From assembly GCA_934438055.1 (NCBI GenBank), contig CAKSAY010000002.1, forward strand, positions 58,962 to 122,961: DNA of 64,000 nucleotides. The letters run 5' to 3'. This DNA is from an uncultured Oscillospiraceae bacterium (GTDB lineage: Bacteria; Bacillota; Clostridia; Oscillospirales; Ruminococcaceae). Positions 18,148 through 26,128 of this stretch are shown in pieces. The notes beneath the pieces were generated by a model. That model saw only the letters and a list, made by a program, of their open reading frames with translations. It searched no databases and was not told the origin of the DNA. The first letter of the stretch is position 1, and each line of letters starts with the position of its first letter. A program made the position numbers and the translations under genes.

Positions 18148-18531
18148 TTACCTCCTGTTTCTCCGATAAAACGGGCTAAAAGGACGCGTTCCCTCTTCTC
18201 TGCCAACAGCACCCCACGAAACGCCTGATTGAGCCGGCTGAATGCTCTGAATCCTAAAATCCTTGTCCTGACCTAGCATGAGTGAAACAGCGGCTGTTAT
18301 TGCAGCGACAGTCTCTTCCTCCAAAGAATCTTCAGCAGCCGATTCAGGCTGAACAGATTTCACCGACTCCGCCTTGGGTTGACTCTGACATTTGTCCTCT
18401 TTTCTTTTTTTCAAAAAGACGCTCACACCCCCAATAACATATAAGCAGAGAATTAGCAGGATGAGTGCGACAAAAACAACCAATAAGCCAGTGATAGTAA
18501 TTCCAATCACCATACCCCAATCCGTTTGCAT
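18148..18531 (-). CDS. oadG: Sodium-pump decarboxylase gamma subunit (OadG-like)
   Basis: 127 residues from the ATG at 18531, seven bases after GGGAGG. One membrane span (about residues 7-35, VIGITITGLLVVFVALILLI) is followed by a charged, low-complexity cytoplasmic tail with Glu-rich EDSLEEETVAAITAAVSLML. The small single-span protein with a loose tail directly upstream of oadB is the usual gamma or delta subunit layout. It stabilises the complex and may bind the alpha subunit. Its end, RPFSPFYRRNRR, also resembles OadG tails. The exact subclass is unclear. Confidence 0.8.
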   Translation of the reverse strand: MQTDWGMVIGITITGLLVVFVALILLILCLYVIGGVSVFLKKRKEDKCQSQPKAESVKSVQPESAAEDSLEEETVAAITAAVSLMLGQDKDFRIQSIQPAQSGVSWGAVGREEGTRPFSPFYRRNRR

Positions 18532-18684
18532 AGCGTTTCCTCCCATTTTAATAAAGGGCTTTGCCCCGTCATTGAGCATTTGAGAGCGGAATTAACTTCC
18601 ATCTCAAACAATTAAAAGCAAAAATAATCTAATTTAGTATTATACATGATTTTCCATATAAATTCAATACATCTTTTCGTTTCA

Positions 18685-18713
18685 TTGACTTATATGGAAA
18701 AAATTCTTATAAT
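18685..18713 (+). promoter_or_regulatory. Promoter for the mechanosensitive channel gene
   Basis: TTGACT, 17 bases, TATAAT. It lies about 130 bases upstream of the start at 18845. The long leader holds a small AATGCG/CGCATT hairpin at 18779-18794. Confidence 0.7.
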
Positions 18714-18844
18714 AGCTTATAATAAAAAATAAATGTTTGCTGTCTTTTATGAAAACAGAATCCATCACAAAATGATCGAATGCGGCGTCGCATTAAACGA
18801 AACTGTCTTCTCATTATTGTAACCAAAAATAAGGAGGAATTGCA

Positions 18845-19672
18845 ATGACCCCACTGGAAACGATCCTAAATTATCTCAAAAATTTTATCATAAAATATGC
18901 GGGTGCCTTTTTGTATAGCGCAATATTTTTAGCGATTTCTGTTTTAATACTGTTTATTCTAAAAAAGATTATCACCAAAGCGCTTCACCGTGCAAACGCC
19001 TCTGAAAAGCTTGTGAAAGTTGTTATAAACACTCTCCGTACAGTTATCTATACAATCGTTGTGTTGGTCATTCTCAATGCTTTTGAGGTTCCCGTCACGG
19101 CAATCGCCGCTATCATAAGCGCAGTAGGCCTCGCCTTCAGTCTCGCGGTGAAAGATTCTCTTGCTAATTTTGCAGAAGGACTTCTTTTAATGATCACCCG
19201 TCCCTTTAAGGTGGGGGACTCTATTGAAACGCAGGGTGTATCAGGCACTGTGCAGAGCATAGAAATCGTTTACACCAGACTGCTAACACCGGACAATAAA
19301 ACCATCCTCATTCCCAACAGTGAAGTCGCCGGTGCAAAAATCATTAATCTCTCCTCACAGCCAACCCGCCGCTTAGAGCTCATCTTTCTCATTGGCCATC
19401 AACAAGACGTTTCAAAAGCAAAACAGATTATTTTAGAAACCGTGCTGGCAAATCCTCTTTCGCATAAGGATCCAAATCCCGTCGTATGCATTCTATCTTA
19501 TAAACAAAACGGAATCGAGCTCGGTGTTCGCGTGTGGACCAACACCGGTGATGATTATTCGCACTTGGAAACAGATTTAAAAGAAGACATTCAGCAAGCA
19601 TTAAACTGCAATCATTTTTCTTCCCCAAATCCACACTTTGAGATTTCCCTGACAGAAAAGGCTAAGGGGTAA
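18845..19672 (+). CDS. mscS: Small-conductance mechanosensitive channel, MscS family
   Basis: 275 residues. Three membrane segments lie in the first 105 residues. The pore-lining TM3 is VTAIAAIISAVGLAFSLAVK, running into DSLANFAEGLLLMITRPFKVGDSI, the strongly conserved start of the beta domain, then PNSEVAGAKIINLSS. The C-terminal alpha/beta domain is complete. The channel releases solutes on hypo-osmotic shock. AAGGAGG lies seven bases before the ATG. It is monocistronic with a clear promoter and terminator. Confidence 0.95.
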   Translation: MTPLETILNYLKNFIIKYAGAFLYSAIFLAISVLILFILKKIITKALHRANASEKLVKVVINTLRTVIYTIVVLVILNAFEVPVTAIAAIISAVGLAFSLAVKDSLANFAEGLLLMITRPFKVGDSIETQGVSGTVQSIEIVYTRLLTPDNKTILIPNSEVAGAKIINLSSQPTRRLELIFLIGHQQDVSKAKQIILETVLANPLSHKDPNPVVCILSYKQNGIELGVRVWTNTGDDYSHLETDLKEDIQQALNCNHFSSPNPHFEISLTEKAKG

Positions 19673-19849
19673 ATATTCATTCCTGAATTGTTTGATTCAA
19701 ATGCTATTTGCCCGCTTTCTTCTGCAAAAAGACAATGCGCTATGACGCTGTGCAGATAGCGACTGTTTCAAAATAGCAAAGGCGTTGCAATCGCCGCTGA
19801 AAACCAAAAGCATTCTGCCCAGCACGATGTCAAATCATAGACTTTATTT

Positions 19850-19889
19850 AAAAAGAATGGGGAACATCTAACCTCTCCATCCTTTTTTT
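19850..19889. terminator. Bidirectional terminator between mscS and tetR
   Basis: AAAAAGAATGGGGA (19850-19863) pairs with TCTCCATCCTTTTT (19874-19887), with one mismatch and one wobble pair. A-run and T-run are on either side. It serves converging genes. Confidence 0.75.
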
Positions 19890-19947
19890 ATGCATTGCAT
19901 CCAATCTATAAAAAACGCAACAAAAATCATTCTTCGACGCAGAAAAA

Positions 19948-20529
19948 CTATCTTTCTTTATGATATGGAGAAATGCCCTGCATAATCATTTCATCTGCAA
20001 GCGACGCCATAAAAAGCGGCTCTTCTTTCATGCCGTTTTCGAGCCATGTTTGAATCACACCCACGCAGCCAGATACCACATAAGAAGATAAATATCGCGC
20101 GTCCTGCCCTTCAGGAATACAAAAGGCCGTTTGCCATGCAGGCAGACATTCCTGTCGAAGCAGTTCCCGAATTTTCTCCATAAATGCAATGTCTCCATTT
20201 CTTCCCAATAACGCTTTGCAAAAATCAGCGTTATGATATAAAAACGTAAAAATTTCCTGCAATATAGGCAGAGGATTTGCATTTGTCTGTTTTGGCGTGT
20301 ATGTCTCAAGGATTTTATGAAAGTCGTCGATCAATTCCTGCTGAATCTGTGCCACCATATCTGGAATATCGCGATAATGAAGATAAAACGTACTGCGATT
20401 GATATCAGCAATTTCTGCAAGCTCTCGAACCGTAATCTGCTTCACGCTCTTTTTTTGCAAGAGCAAAATCAAACTCGTTTTGAGCGTCTTTAAAGTCTTT
20501 CGAGTTCTTCGATCCTGATCTTTTCTCAT
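19948..20529 (-). CDS. TetR-family transcriptional regulator
   Basis: 193 residues from the ATG at 20529 behind GGGAAGGG; an in-frame TTG at 20553 is less likely. The DNA-binding domain (residues ~10-60) is recognisable: KSVKQITVRELAEIADINRS TFYLHYRDIPDMV as one continuous motif. The C-terminal ligand domain (~75-190) is diverse and gives no ligand. It diverges from the MMPL exporter operon. A palindrome sits at the exporter's presumed start site, so it probably represses that operon and responds to an exported substrate. Confidence 0.9.
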   Translation of the reverse strand: MRKDQDRRTRKTLKTLKTSLILLLQKKSVKQITVRELAEIADINRSTFYLHYRDIPDMVAQIQQELIDDFHKILETYTPKQTNANPLPILQEIFTFLYHNADFCKALLGRNGDIAFMEKIRELLRQECLPAWQTAFCIPEGQDARYLSSYVVSGCVGVIQTWLENGMKEEPLFMASLADEMIMQGISPYHKER

Positions 20530-20601
20530 ATTCCCTTCCCCATTTCTCAACAAATAAAAATAAAATGTCTATTATTCAACAAACTGACAATTTATTGATG
20601 G

Positions 20602-20652
20602 TTGCCTTTTTTCATTATCTTGATTATAATATACTTTAGTTGATAAATCAAC
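20602..20652 (+). promoter_or_regulatory. Promoter and candidate TetR operator of the MMPL operon
   Basis: TTGCCT (20602-20607), 17 bases, TATAAT (20625-20630). The interrupted palindrome GTTGAT-AA-ATCAAC (20639-20652) covers the expected transcription start. An 11-base direct repeat, TGTCTATTATT, occurs on both sides at 20566-20576 and 20656-20666. The layout fits repression by the divergent TetR protein. Confidence 0.6.
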
Positions 20653-20813
20653 ACCTGTCTATTATTATGTTATCTAAAATGTTTCACAAAAGGCACGTTT
20701 TGAATGCATTGCAATCAATGAGGCAAACGCCTTTCTTGTTCTTCCAACACAAACCAGCAGCAATGCACAAACAGCTTCATGCCGCGCCATGATTTTAGAA
20801 AGGAGTCTTGTCT

Positions 20814-22877
20814 ATGGGAGAAAAACTCTCTAATCAATTAGTCAAGCACAGAAAACCAATCATTATTTTCTTTCTCATTGCAGCTATCATATGCTTTTTT
20901 GCCTCAAAGATGGTTGCAGTAAACTACAACATCGCCGATTATCTTCCAGAAGACGCACCCTCCACACAGGCCATTAACGTACTTATAGATGAATATCAAC
21001 AGGAGATTCCCAACGCGCGCGTTATGGTGAGCAATGTCACCATTCCCCAAGCGCTCGATTATAAAAGCGAAATCGCACAGGTGGACGGCGTGCAAAGCGT
21101 TCTATGGTTAGATGACGTTGCAAATATCTATCAACCCATTGAAATGATTGATGAGGAGCTTCTTGAAAGCTACTATAAAGACGGCAACGCCCTCTTTACC
21201 GTCACCGTAGATACAAATAAGCAGGACACTGCGCTCTCCTCCATTCGTTCTATTATAGGAGACGACGGCGCCATTTCAGGCAGCGCAATGGATAATACCT
21301 ACGCTGAAGAAGAGTCTGTCAAAGAATTAGGCTATATTATGATGATGGTCATCCCCATTGTGTTCATCATACTATTACTCACCACGCGGTCGTGGTTTGA
21401 GCCTGTTCTTTTTCTCATAACCATTGGAATTGCAATTTTACTCAACGAGGGAACCAACGCGTTTTTGGGAGAAATTTCTTTTGTCACACAGGCAGCAGAG
21501 AGCATTTTGCAGTTGGCTGTCTCGATGGACTATGCCATTGTTCTGCTTCACCGCTTCAGCGAATTCAGAGAATCGGGAATGGACGTGAAAGAGGCAATGC
21601 GGCACGCTGTTCCCAAAACCTTTACAACCGTTCTCACCAGCGGGCTTGCCACCATGATGGGATTTGCCGCGCTCATGCTCATGCGTTTTAGAATTGGATC
21701 TGACATGGGTGTTGCTATGGCCAAGGCCATTATTATGAGCCTCATCTGTGTGCTTGTGCTTCTGCCGGCGCTCACCGTTAGCTGCTATAAGCTGATTGAT
21801 AAAACACAGCATCGAGCGTTCTTCCCCTCCTTTGAAAAGTTTGGAAAGGCCGTCTCAAAGGTTCGGGTTCCCGTTCTCCTTCTCTTTTGTATTCTCATCA
21901 TTCCAAGCTTTATGGCGCAAAGCCAAAATCAATTTTATTATGGAACCAGCGGGATGTATAGTGGTCAGGACATTCAAATCACCCGTGATGCAAATAAAAT
22001 CAATGAGACTTTTGGGCAGGAAAACGAAATGGTTCTCATGGTTCCCAAAGGCGACTTTGCCAAAGAGACAGAGCTCTCAAATGAACTCCATCAAATTCCA
22101 GAGGTAACCTCGATTCTCTCCTATGTCGATACTGTCGGCGCGGAAATTCCTCCGGAATTCCTTCCGGATGCACTTGTTGACCAGCTCATTTCAGAGAATT
22201 ATAGCAGAATGGTTATCAACGTGGATTGTCCGGCAGAGAGTGAGGAAACTTTCTCCATTGTAGAACAGATTCGTGCCCTTGCACAGCGTTATTATCCGGA
22301 CAGCTACTATCTAGCCGGGGACAGCGTCAGCACCTATGACATGCGTGATATCGTATCAGAAGATCAGCTTCGGGTTGACATCATTTCCATTGCCGCTATC
22401 GGCATTTTGGTGTTGTTGGCTTTCCGTTCTTTGAGCATTCCCGTCATTCTGCTGGCAGTGATTGAGCCCTCCATTTGGATTAATCTCTCTTTCTCGTATT
22501 TTGAGGGAAATACCATGAGCTTTATATCCTACCTCATTATCGGCGCTATCCAATTGGGCGCCACTGTTGACTACGCAATTCTACTCGCCTCCCGTTATTT
22601 TGAGCGACGAACAACACAGGCCGCACGACAATCTGCCATTGGCGCCATAAAAGACGCCACCCTTCCCATTCTAACGTCAGCTTCTATTCTCACCGTCTGC
22701 GGCTTCTTGCTCGGCCTTGTCTCCACAAACGGCGTGATAAGCGAACTGGGCTTTTTGATTGGACGGGGTGCAATTTTGTCCACCATTGCCATTTTATTTG
22801 TTCTCCCCGCCTTTCTTGCAATCTTTGATAAAATCATCGAAAAAACCACCCTAAAAGCAAACTTTTATCATCATTAA
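20814..22877 (+). CDS. MMPL/RND-superfamily membrane exporter
   Basis: 687 residues from the ATG at 20814, seven bases after GGAG; the open frame begins six bases earlier at a TTG. The plan is two repeats, each with one membrane span, an extracellular loop, then a five- or six-span bundle. The bundles hold conserved SMDYAIVLLHRF (first half) and GATVDYAILLASRYFERR (second half), the Asp-Tyr proton-relay motifs of MMPL proteins. Such pumps export lipids, peptides or drugs. The gene downstream encodes a secreted heptad-repeat protein and probably belongs to the same system. Confidence 0.9.
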   Translation: MGEKLSNQLVKHRKPIIIFFLIAAIICFFASKMVAVNYNIADYLPEDAPSTQAINVLIDEYQQEIPNARVMVSNVTIPQALDYKSEIAQVDGVQSVLWLDDVANIYQPIEMIDEELLESYYKDGNALFTVTVDTNKQDTALSSIRSIIGDDGAISGSAMDNTYAEEESVKELGYIMMMVIPIVFIILLLTTRSWFEPVLFLITIGIAILLNEGTNAFLGEISFVTQAAESILQLAVSMDYAIVLLHRFSEFRESGMDVKEAMRHAVPKTFTTVLTSGLATMMGFAALMLMRFRIGSDMGVAMAKAIIMSLICVLVLLPALTVSCYKLIDKTQHRAFFPSFEKFGKAVSKVRVPVLLLFCILIIPSFMAQSQNQFYYGTSGMYSGQDIQITRDANKINETFGQENEMVLMVPKGDFAKETELSNELHQIPEVTSILSYVDTVGAEIPPEFLPDALVDQLISENYSRMVINVDCPAESEETFSIVEQIRALAQRYYPDSYYLAGDSVSTYDMRDIVSEDQLRVDIISIAAIGILVLLAFRSLSIPVILLAVIEPSIWINLSFSYFEGNTMSFISYLIIGAIQLGATVDYAILLASRYFERRTTQAARQSAIGAIKDATLPILTSASILTVCGFLLGLVSTNGVISELGFLIGRGAILSTIAILFVLPAFLAIFDKIIEKTTLKANFYHH

Positions 22878-22889
22878 GGAGGAACGAAA

Positions 22890-24743
22890 ATGAAAATTCA
22901 TCAGCGTATACTCGCCGCTGTAGTAGCCGTTTCCTTCATGGCCGGCATGACCCTGCCAACCTTTGCGGCAGACGTCAATACGACAAAGGACGAGGTCATC
23001 TATGCAAATCTCGATGCAAATGGAAATATAACCGGCGTTTATGTCGTAAATTCTTTTCATGATATACAAAACGGTATGATTACCGACTATGGGAATTACC
23101 AAAGCGTCTCAAATATGACAACCAATGATTCTATTGCGCAAAACGGCGATTTGTGCACCATACAAACAGACGCTGACAAACTCTATTATGAGGGAATTAT
23201 GCAAGACGCGCAGCTTCCATGGCTGTTGCAAATCACCTATTCTCTTGACGGCAACCCAATTTCACCCGAACAGTTGGGTGGAAAGGACGGCCATCTGGAA
23301 ATCAAACTCAACATTGCGCAAAATCCCGAAGCAAACCAGAGCTTTTATGACAACTTTGCCCTGCAAATCACCCTCACGATGAAAGGAAGTTGCACCCAAA
23401 ATCTCCGGGCAGACGGAGCAACCATTGCAAGTGTCGGTGATGACAAACAATTGGTATACACCGTTTTGCCCGGCGCCGGCGGAGAATACACTATTGCCGC
23501 CGACGTGCAAGACTTCACCATGAGCGGTATTTCTATTAACGGCATTCGAATGTCACTCGACCTACAGTCTGTCACCGACGGTGTTGCCGACGGAACGCAA
23601 GCGCTTACAAGCGGCGTGGATGCACTTAATTCCGGTGCCTATGCGCTCTCTGCCGGTGCAAACGCACTCTCAAAGGGAACGCAGGATTTAGTTGAGGGCT
23701 CTCGCCAAATCGATCAAGGTCTTTCTATGCTCCGTCAGCAAAACGACAGTCTAACAGGAGGGTCTTCGCAGCTAAACACGGCGCTTGCAACCTTAAATCA
23801 GGCCTTGCAGTCTCTGGCCATCCCGCTTGACCAATTGCAAACGCTTGTTAACGGCTCTGCCGCTACTAAAAACGGAATCACCGATTTGACCAATGGTTTA
23901 ACGGCATTGCAAACAGGCCTACAAGCTTATAGAGACGGTCTTCAAAAGGCCGGCTTAAACCCAGATGCAATCATCGCGCAAAATCGAGAAACAGCCAATT
24001 CTTTAAAGAAGCAAGCGCAAAATCTGCAAGCGCAGATTGAGGCAACGCTGCAAAACGACCCTACCGCCGACGTCTCTGCTCTGCAAAATCAACTGACGCA
24101 GTGTCAATCAATTGCTGCTCTACTCTCAAGCAATGCGCAATTGCTTTCCATAGATGGCCAAACCATTCAAACAACCGCCAATAGCATAGATAAATTGACA
24201 GCGGGGGCTTCAACCTTACAATCCACTTATGAACAGCTTGACGCAGCGATTGCACAGCTTCCAACCCTGCTGAACACCCTAACCGATGAACTGGAAGCAC
24301 TAAAGAGCGCAATTGCAGCAGTTTCCACCGGATTTTCTGCCCTTGACAGCGGAATAAACTCTTACACGTCCGGTGTGTCTATGCTCCAAAGCGGCTATTC
24401 GGCATTTGACAAAGGAATCAGCGCACTTCATGCAGGCATGGCCACCCTGCAAACCGGTTCAAACGCGCTTGCAAACGGAACGCAGTTTCTAAAAGACGAG
24501 GTGGGAACTGTCAGCCAAACCCTCACGCAACAGCTTGGCGCTTTCACAGACAAATTTTCTCCCTCCTATCAGCCGCCCTCCTTTGCTTCTGATAAAAACA
24601 CAAACGTAAACTCGGTGCAATTCGTTCTTCAAACCGATGGAATCAGCGAACCAATTGTAGAGAAAGCGCCGGTTGAAGAACAACCCGAGATGAATTGGTG
24701 GCAAAAGCTGCTCCATCTGTTTGGCCTGTACGACCCTGAATAA
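22890..24743 (+). CDS. Secreted heptad-repeat protein (YhgE/Pip-like periplasmic part)
   Basis: 617 residues. Signal peptide at 1-27 (ILAAVVAVSFMAGMTLPTFA). Residues ~30-230 are a globular domain. From ~230 runs of heptads with the L-x-x-G pattern appear (GVDALNSGAYALSAGANALS, then IDQGLSML), a helical central part ~280-520, and more heptads ~525-560. The C-terminus ends MNWWQKLLHLFGLYDPE with no membrane anchor. This is the extracellular part of YhgE/Pip proteins without their membrane domain. It starts 12 bases after the MMPL gene with its own AGGAGG, and the two likely act together. Its precise role is unknown. Confidence 0.8.
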   Translation: MKIHQRILAAVVAVSFMAGMTLPTFAADVNTTKDEVIYANLDANGNITGVYVVNSFHDIQNGMITDYGNYQSVSNMTTNDSIAQNGDLCTIQTDADKLYYEGIMQDAQLPWLLQITYSLDGNPISPEQLGGKDGHLEIKLNIAQNPEANQSFYDNFALQITLTMKGSCTQNLRADGATIASVGDDKQLVYTVLPGAGGEYTIAADVQDFTMSGISINGIRMSLDLQSVTDGVADGTQALTSGVDALNSGAYALSAGANALSKGTQDLVEGSRQIDQGLSMLRQQNDSLTGGSSQLNTALATLNQALQSLAIPLDQLQTLVNGSAATKNGITDLTNGLTALQTGLQAYRDGLQKAGLNPDAIIAQNRETANSLKKQAQNLQAQIEATLQNDPTADVSALQNQLTQCQSIAALLSSNAQLLSIDGQTIQTTANSIDKLTAGASTLQSTYEQLDAAIAQLPTLLNTLTDELEALKSAIAAVSTGFSALDSGINSYTSGVSMLQSGYSAFDKGISALHAGMATLQTGSNALANGTQFLKDEVGTVSQTLTQQLGAFTDKFSPSYQPPSFASDKNTNVNSVQFVLQTDGISEPIVEKAPVEEQPEMNWWQKLLHLFGLYDPE

Positions 24744-24782
24744 TACAAATCGTATTGATATAAAATAAATTACAATATGTAT

Positions 24783-24817
24783 ATAAACCCGTCGGTTATC
24801 CGGCGGGTTTATTTTTT
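24783..24817 (+). terminator. Terminator of the MMPL operon
   Basis: ATAAACCCGTCGG/CCGGCGGGTTTAT with one wobble pair and a TTAT loop, then TTTTT. About 40 bases after the stop. Confidence 0.9.
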
Positions 24818-24901
24818 CTAATCAAAATTGGATAATATGAGCATTTTATCCGGCCTGCATAACCAATGCAGGCTTATAGACTCCCCATCATATTCTTTGA
24901 T

Positions 24902-24968
24902 TGATACTATAATGATACTACTATACCACTAGAAATTTTAAAATCAATAGTATATTGTTATAGTATCA
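24902..24968 (+). promoter_or_regulatory. Candidate autoregulatory operator of RHH gene 1
   Basis: Upstream of the gene at 24990 lie two direct boxes, TGATACTA (24902-24909 and 24913-24920), and an inverted copy, TTATAGTATCA (24958-24968), which pairs perfectly with TGATACTATAA at 24902-24912. Similar boxes precede the paralogue at 25587. RHH proteins normally bind arrays of this kind. Confidence 0.5.
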
Positions 24969-24989
24969 CTTTTTAAAGGGGTATGAATC

Positions 24990-25193
24990 ATGAAATCCAA
25001 TGAAGTAGCATTTCAGCTTCGGATTAATAATATCTTATATGCAAAAATAAAATATATTGCAAAAATGCAGCACCGCTCAATCAATCAACAAATTTCCTAT
25101 GTCTTAGATCTCTTTATACAAGAACATGAAAATTCGAGCGGCGCAATTCAAAATGAGGAAATAGAAAAAATATTAAACAAGCTTAATCAATAG
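24990..25193 (+). CDS. RHH/Arc-like small DNA-binding protein, copy 1
   Basis: 67 residues. MKSNEVAFQLRINNILYAKI is the strand and first helix; the turn KMQHRSINQQISYVLDLFIQ resembles the second helix of Arc/TraY-type ribbon-helix-helix repressors (AxxxxRSxNxQI). An AAAGGGG ribosome binding site lies 10 bases upstream. It is about two-thirds identical to the protein at 25587-25790 and shares its 5' flank, so the locus is duplicated. It converges on the cysteine-containing small gene at 25296. No toxin is evident. Confidence 0.75.
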   Translation: MKSNEVAFQLRINNILYAKIKYIAKMQHRSINQQISYVLDLFIQEHENSSGAIQNEEIEKILNKLNQ

Positions 25194-25257
25194 CTAAATT
25201 CATTAAAATCATTTATAGAACAAATCAATAAAAGCAATTAGTAATAAAGCTTACAAA

Positions 25258-25290
25258 ATACCCCCTAGGGCATTCCTAGAGGGGTTTATT
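25258..25290. terminator. Terminator between RHH 1 and the cysteine protein
   Basis: ACCCCCTAGG/CCTAGAGGGGT stem with one bulge, followed by TTTATTCTTTT. It serves two converging genes. Confidence 0.75.
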
Positions 25291-25295
25291 CTTTT

Positions 25296-25484
25296 CTATT
25301 TTTTCTCGTCTTCTTTCCAGCTTGTAAGCATCTGTTCCTTTATGGGTTCGAGCAATTCATCTGATAAATCTACTACGATAGCCTCCCCACAGCGTCCAAG
25401 CCCATCAATTGAAATACTGTTTAAAGCACAGTATCCTTTTCTCCAATAGACACAATATATAGTTTCACATATAATTTTTTTCAT
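25296..25484 (-). CDS. Small cysteine-containing protein, copy A
   Basis: 62 residues: four cysteines at positions 6, 11, 19 and 32, in the frame MKKIICETIYCVYWRKGYC and later GLGRCGEAI, then an acidic helix ending in DEKK. The spacing suggests a metal-binding knuckle, but I do not recognise a family with certainty. A second version is encoded on the other strand at 25824-26003. It diverges from RHH 2; the start is 102 bases from that gene's start, so they share a regulatory region. Confidence 0.6.
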   Translation of the reverse strand: MKKIICETIYCVYWRKGYCALNSISIDGLGRCGEAIVVDLSDELLEPIKEQMLTSWKEDEKK

Positions 25485-25499
25485 TCAAATCACCTATAA

Positions 25500-25566
25500 T
25501 GATATTATAATAATATTATTATAACACTATTAATTTTAAAGTCAATAGGATATCATAATAGTATCA
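25500..25566. promoter_or_regulatory. Candidate RHH operator between cysteine protein A and RHH 2
   Basis: TGATATTATAATA at 25500-25512 and the oppositely oriented TAATAGTATCA at 25556-25566 echo the boxes upstream of RHH 1. The stretch from TCAATAG to the start codon is nearly the same in both copies. The position allows control of both divergent genes. Confidence 0.45.
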
Positions 25567-25586
25567 TTTCAAAAGGAGTATGAATT

Positions 25587-25790
25587 ATGAAATCTAATGA
25601 AATAGCATTTCAACTACGACTTAACGAGAATTTATATGCGCAAATTAAATATATTGCAAGGAATCAACATCGTTCTATGAATCAACAGATTGCCTTTATT
25701 TTAGACCTCTTTGAACAAGAGTACGAACATGCAAATGGTGCAATTGAAAGGCAAGAGATTGAGAAAATATTAGACAGTATTAATTTATAG
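25587..25790 (+). CDS. RHH/Arc-like small DNA-binding protein, copy 2
   Basis: 67 residues, paralogue of 24990-25193: MKSNEIAFQLRLNENLYAQI, then NQHRSMNQQIAFILDLFEQ. Differences are mostly conservative, so both copies are probably under selection. AAAGGAG lies eight bases before the ATG. It is followed after 33 bases by the second cysteine protein in the same orientation, which may be cotranscribed. Confidence 0.75.
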   Translation: MKSNEIAFQLRLNENLYAQIKYIARNQHRSMNQQIAFILDLFEQEYEHANGAIERQEIEKILDSINL

Positions 25791-25823
25791 GCGATTTAAG
25801 TACAAAAAATAGCGTGTGAGACC

Positions 25824-26003
25824 ATGTATTGTGTTTATTGGAAAAATGGATATTGTACTTTGGACGGTATATCCATTGACAACGCAGGACGATGTGAGGA
25901 GTCTATTTTTGTGGATATTTCACATGAAGTTCTAAATGCAATTAAAGAACAAATGTTGAAAAATTGGGAAAGTGACGAGACAAATAAACAGAAAGGCCTC
26001 TAG
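25824..26003 (+). CDS. Small cysteine-containing protein, copy B (possibly decayed start)
   Basis: A 59-codon frame, MYCVYWKNGYCTLDGISIDN..., aligns with copy A (CVYWRKGYCALNSISIDGLG) and keeps GRCEESI. Homology continues upstream of this ATG (KIACET against KIICET), but the base triplet matching copy A's start is GTA. So either translation starts at the internal ATG without a good ribosome binding site, or the gene is losing function. The stop codon lies inside the terminator stem. I have not seen this family named. Confidence 0.5.
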   Translation: MYCVYWKNGYCTLDGISIDNAGRCEESIFVDISHEVLNAIKEQMLKNWESDETNKQKGL

Positions 26004-26026
26004 ACAATATCTAGAGGCCTTTTTTA
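25992..26026. terminator. Terminator overlapping the stop of cysteine protein B
   Basis: A perfect 13-bp stem, AAAGGCCTCTAGA/TCTAGAGGCCTTT, with a CAATA loop and TTTTTT after it. It contains the TAG stop at 26001-26003. It may also end coaBC transcription from the other side. Confidence 0.9.
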
Positions 26027-26128
26027 TTATCATATTGCGTTTTCAGGCAATGGAAAGTCCAAAAAGCCGCAGTCAATAACAAGCGCCAATCTGCAATATG
26101 GTTGGCAAATACATCATATGCTTGTATT

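Noticed and set aside
19673..19849. A third cloverleaf element between mscS and tetR
   Set aside because: Outer GCTATTT/AAATAGC and inner CGCTAT/ATAGCG stems exist, but they are short, with large unpaired gaps, so they do not match the other two convincingly.
24990..25790. Toxin-antitoxin pair
   Set aside because: RHH proteins suit antitoxins, but the neighbouring cysteine proteins match no toxin family that I know and one copy has an uncertain start.
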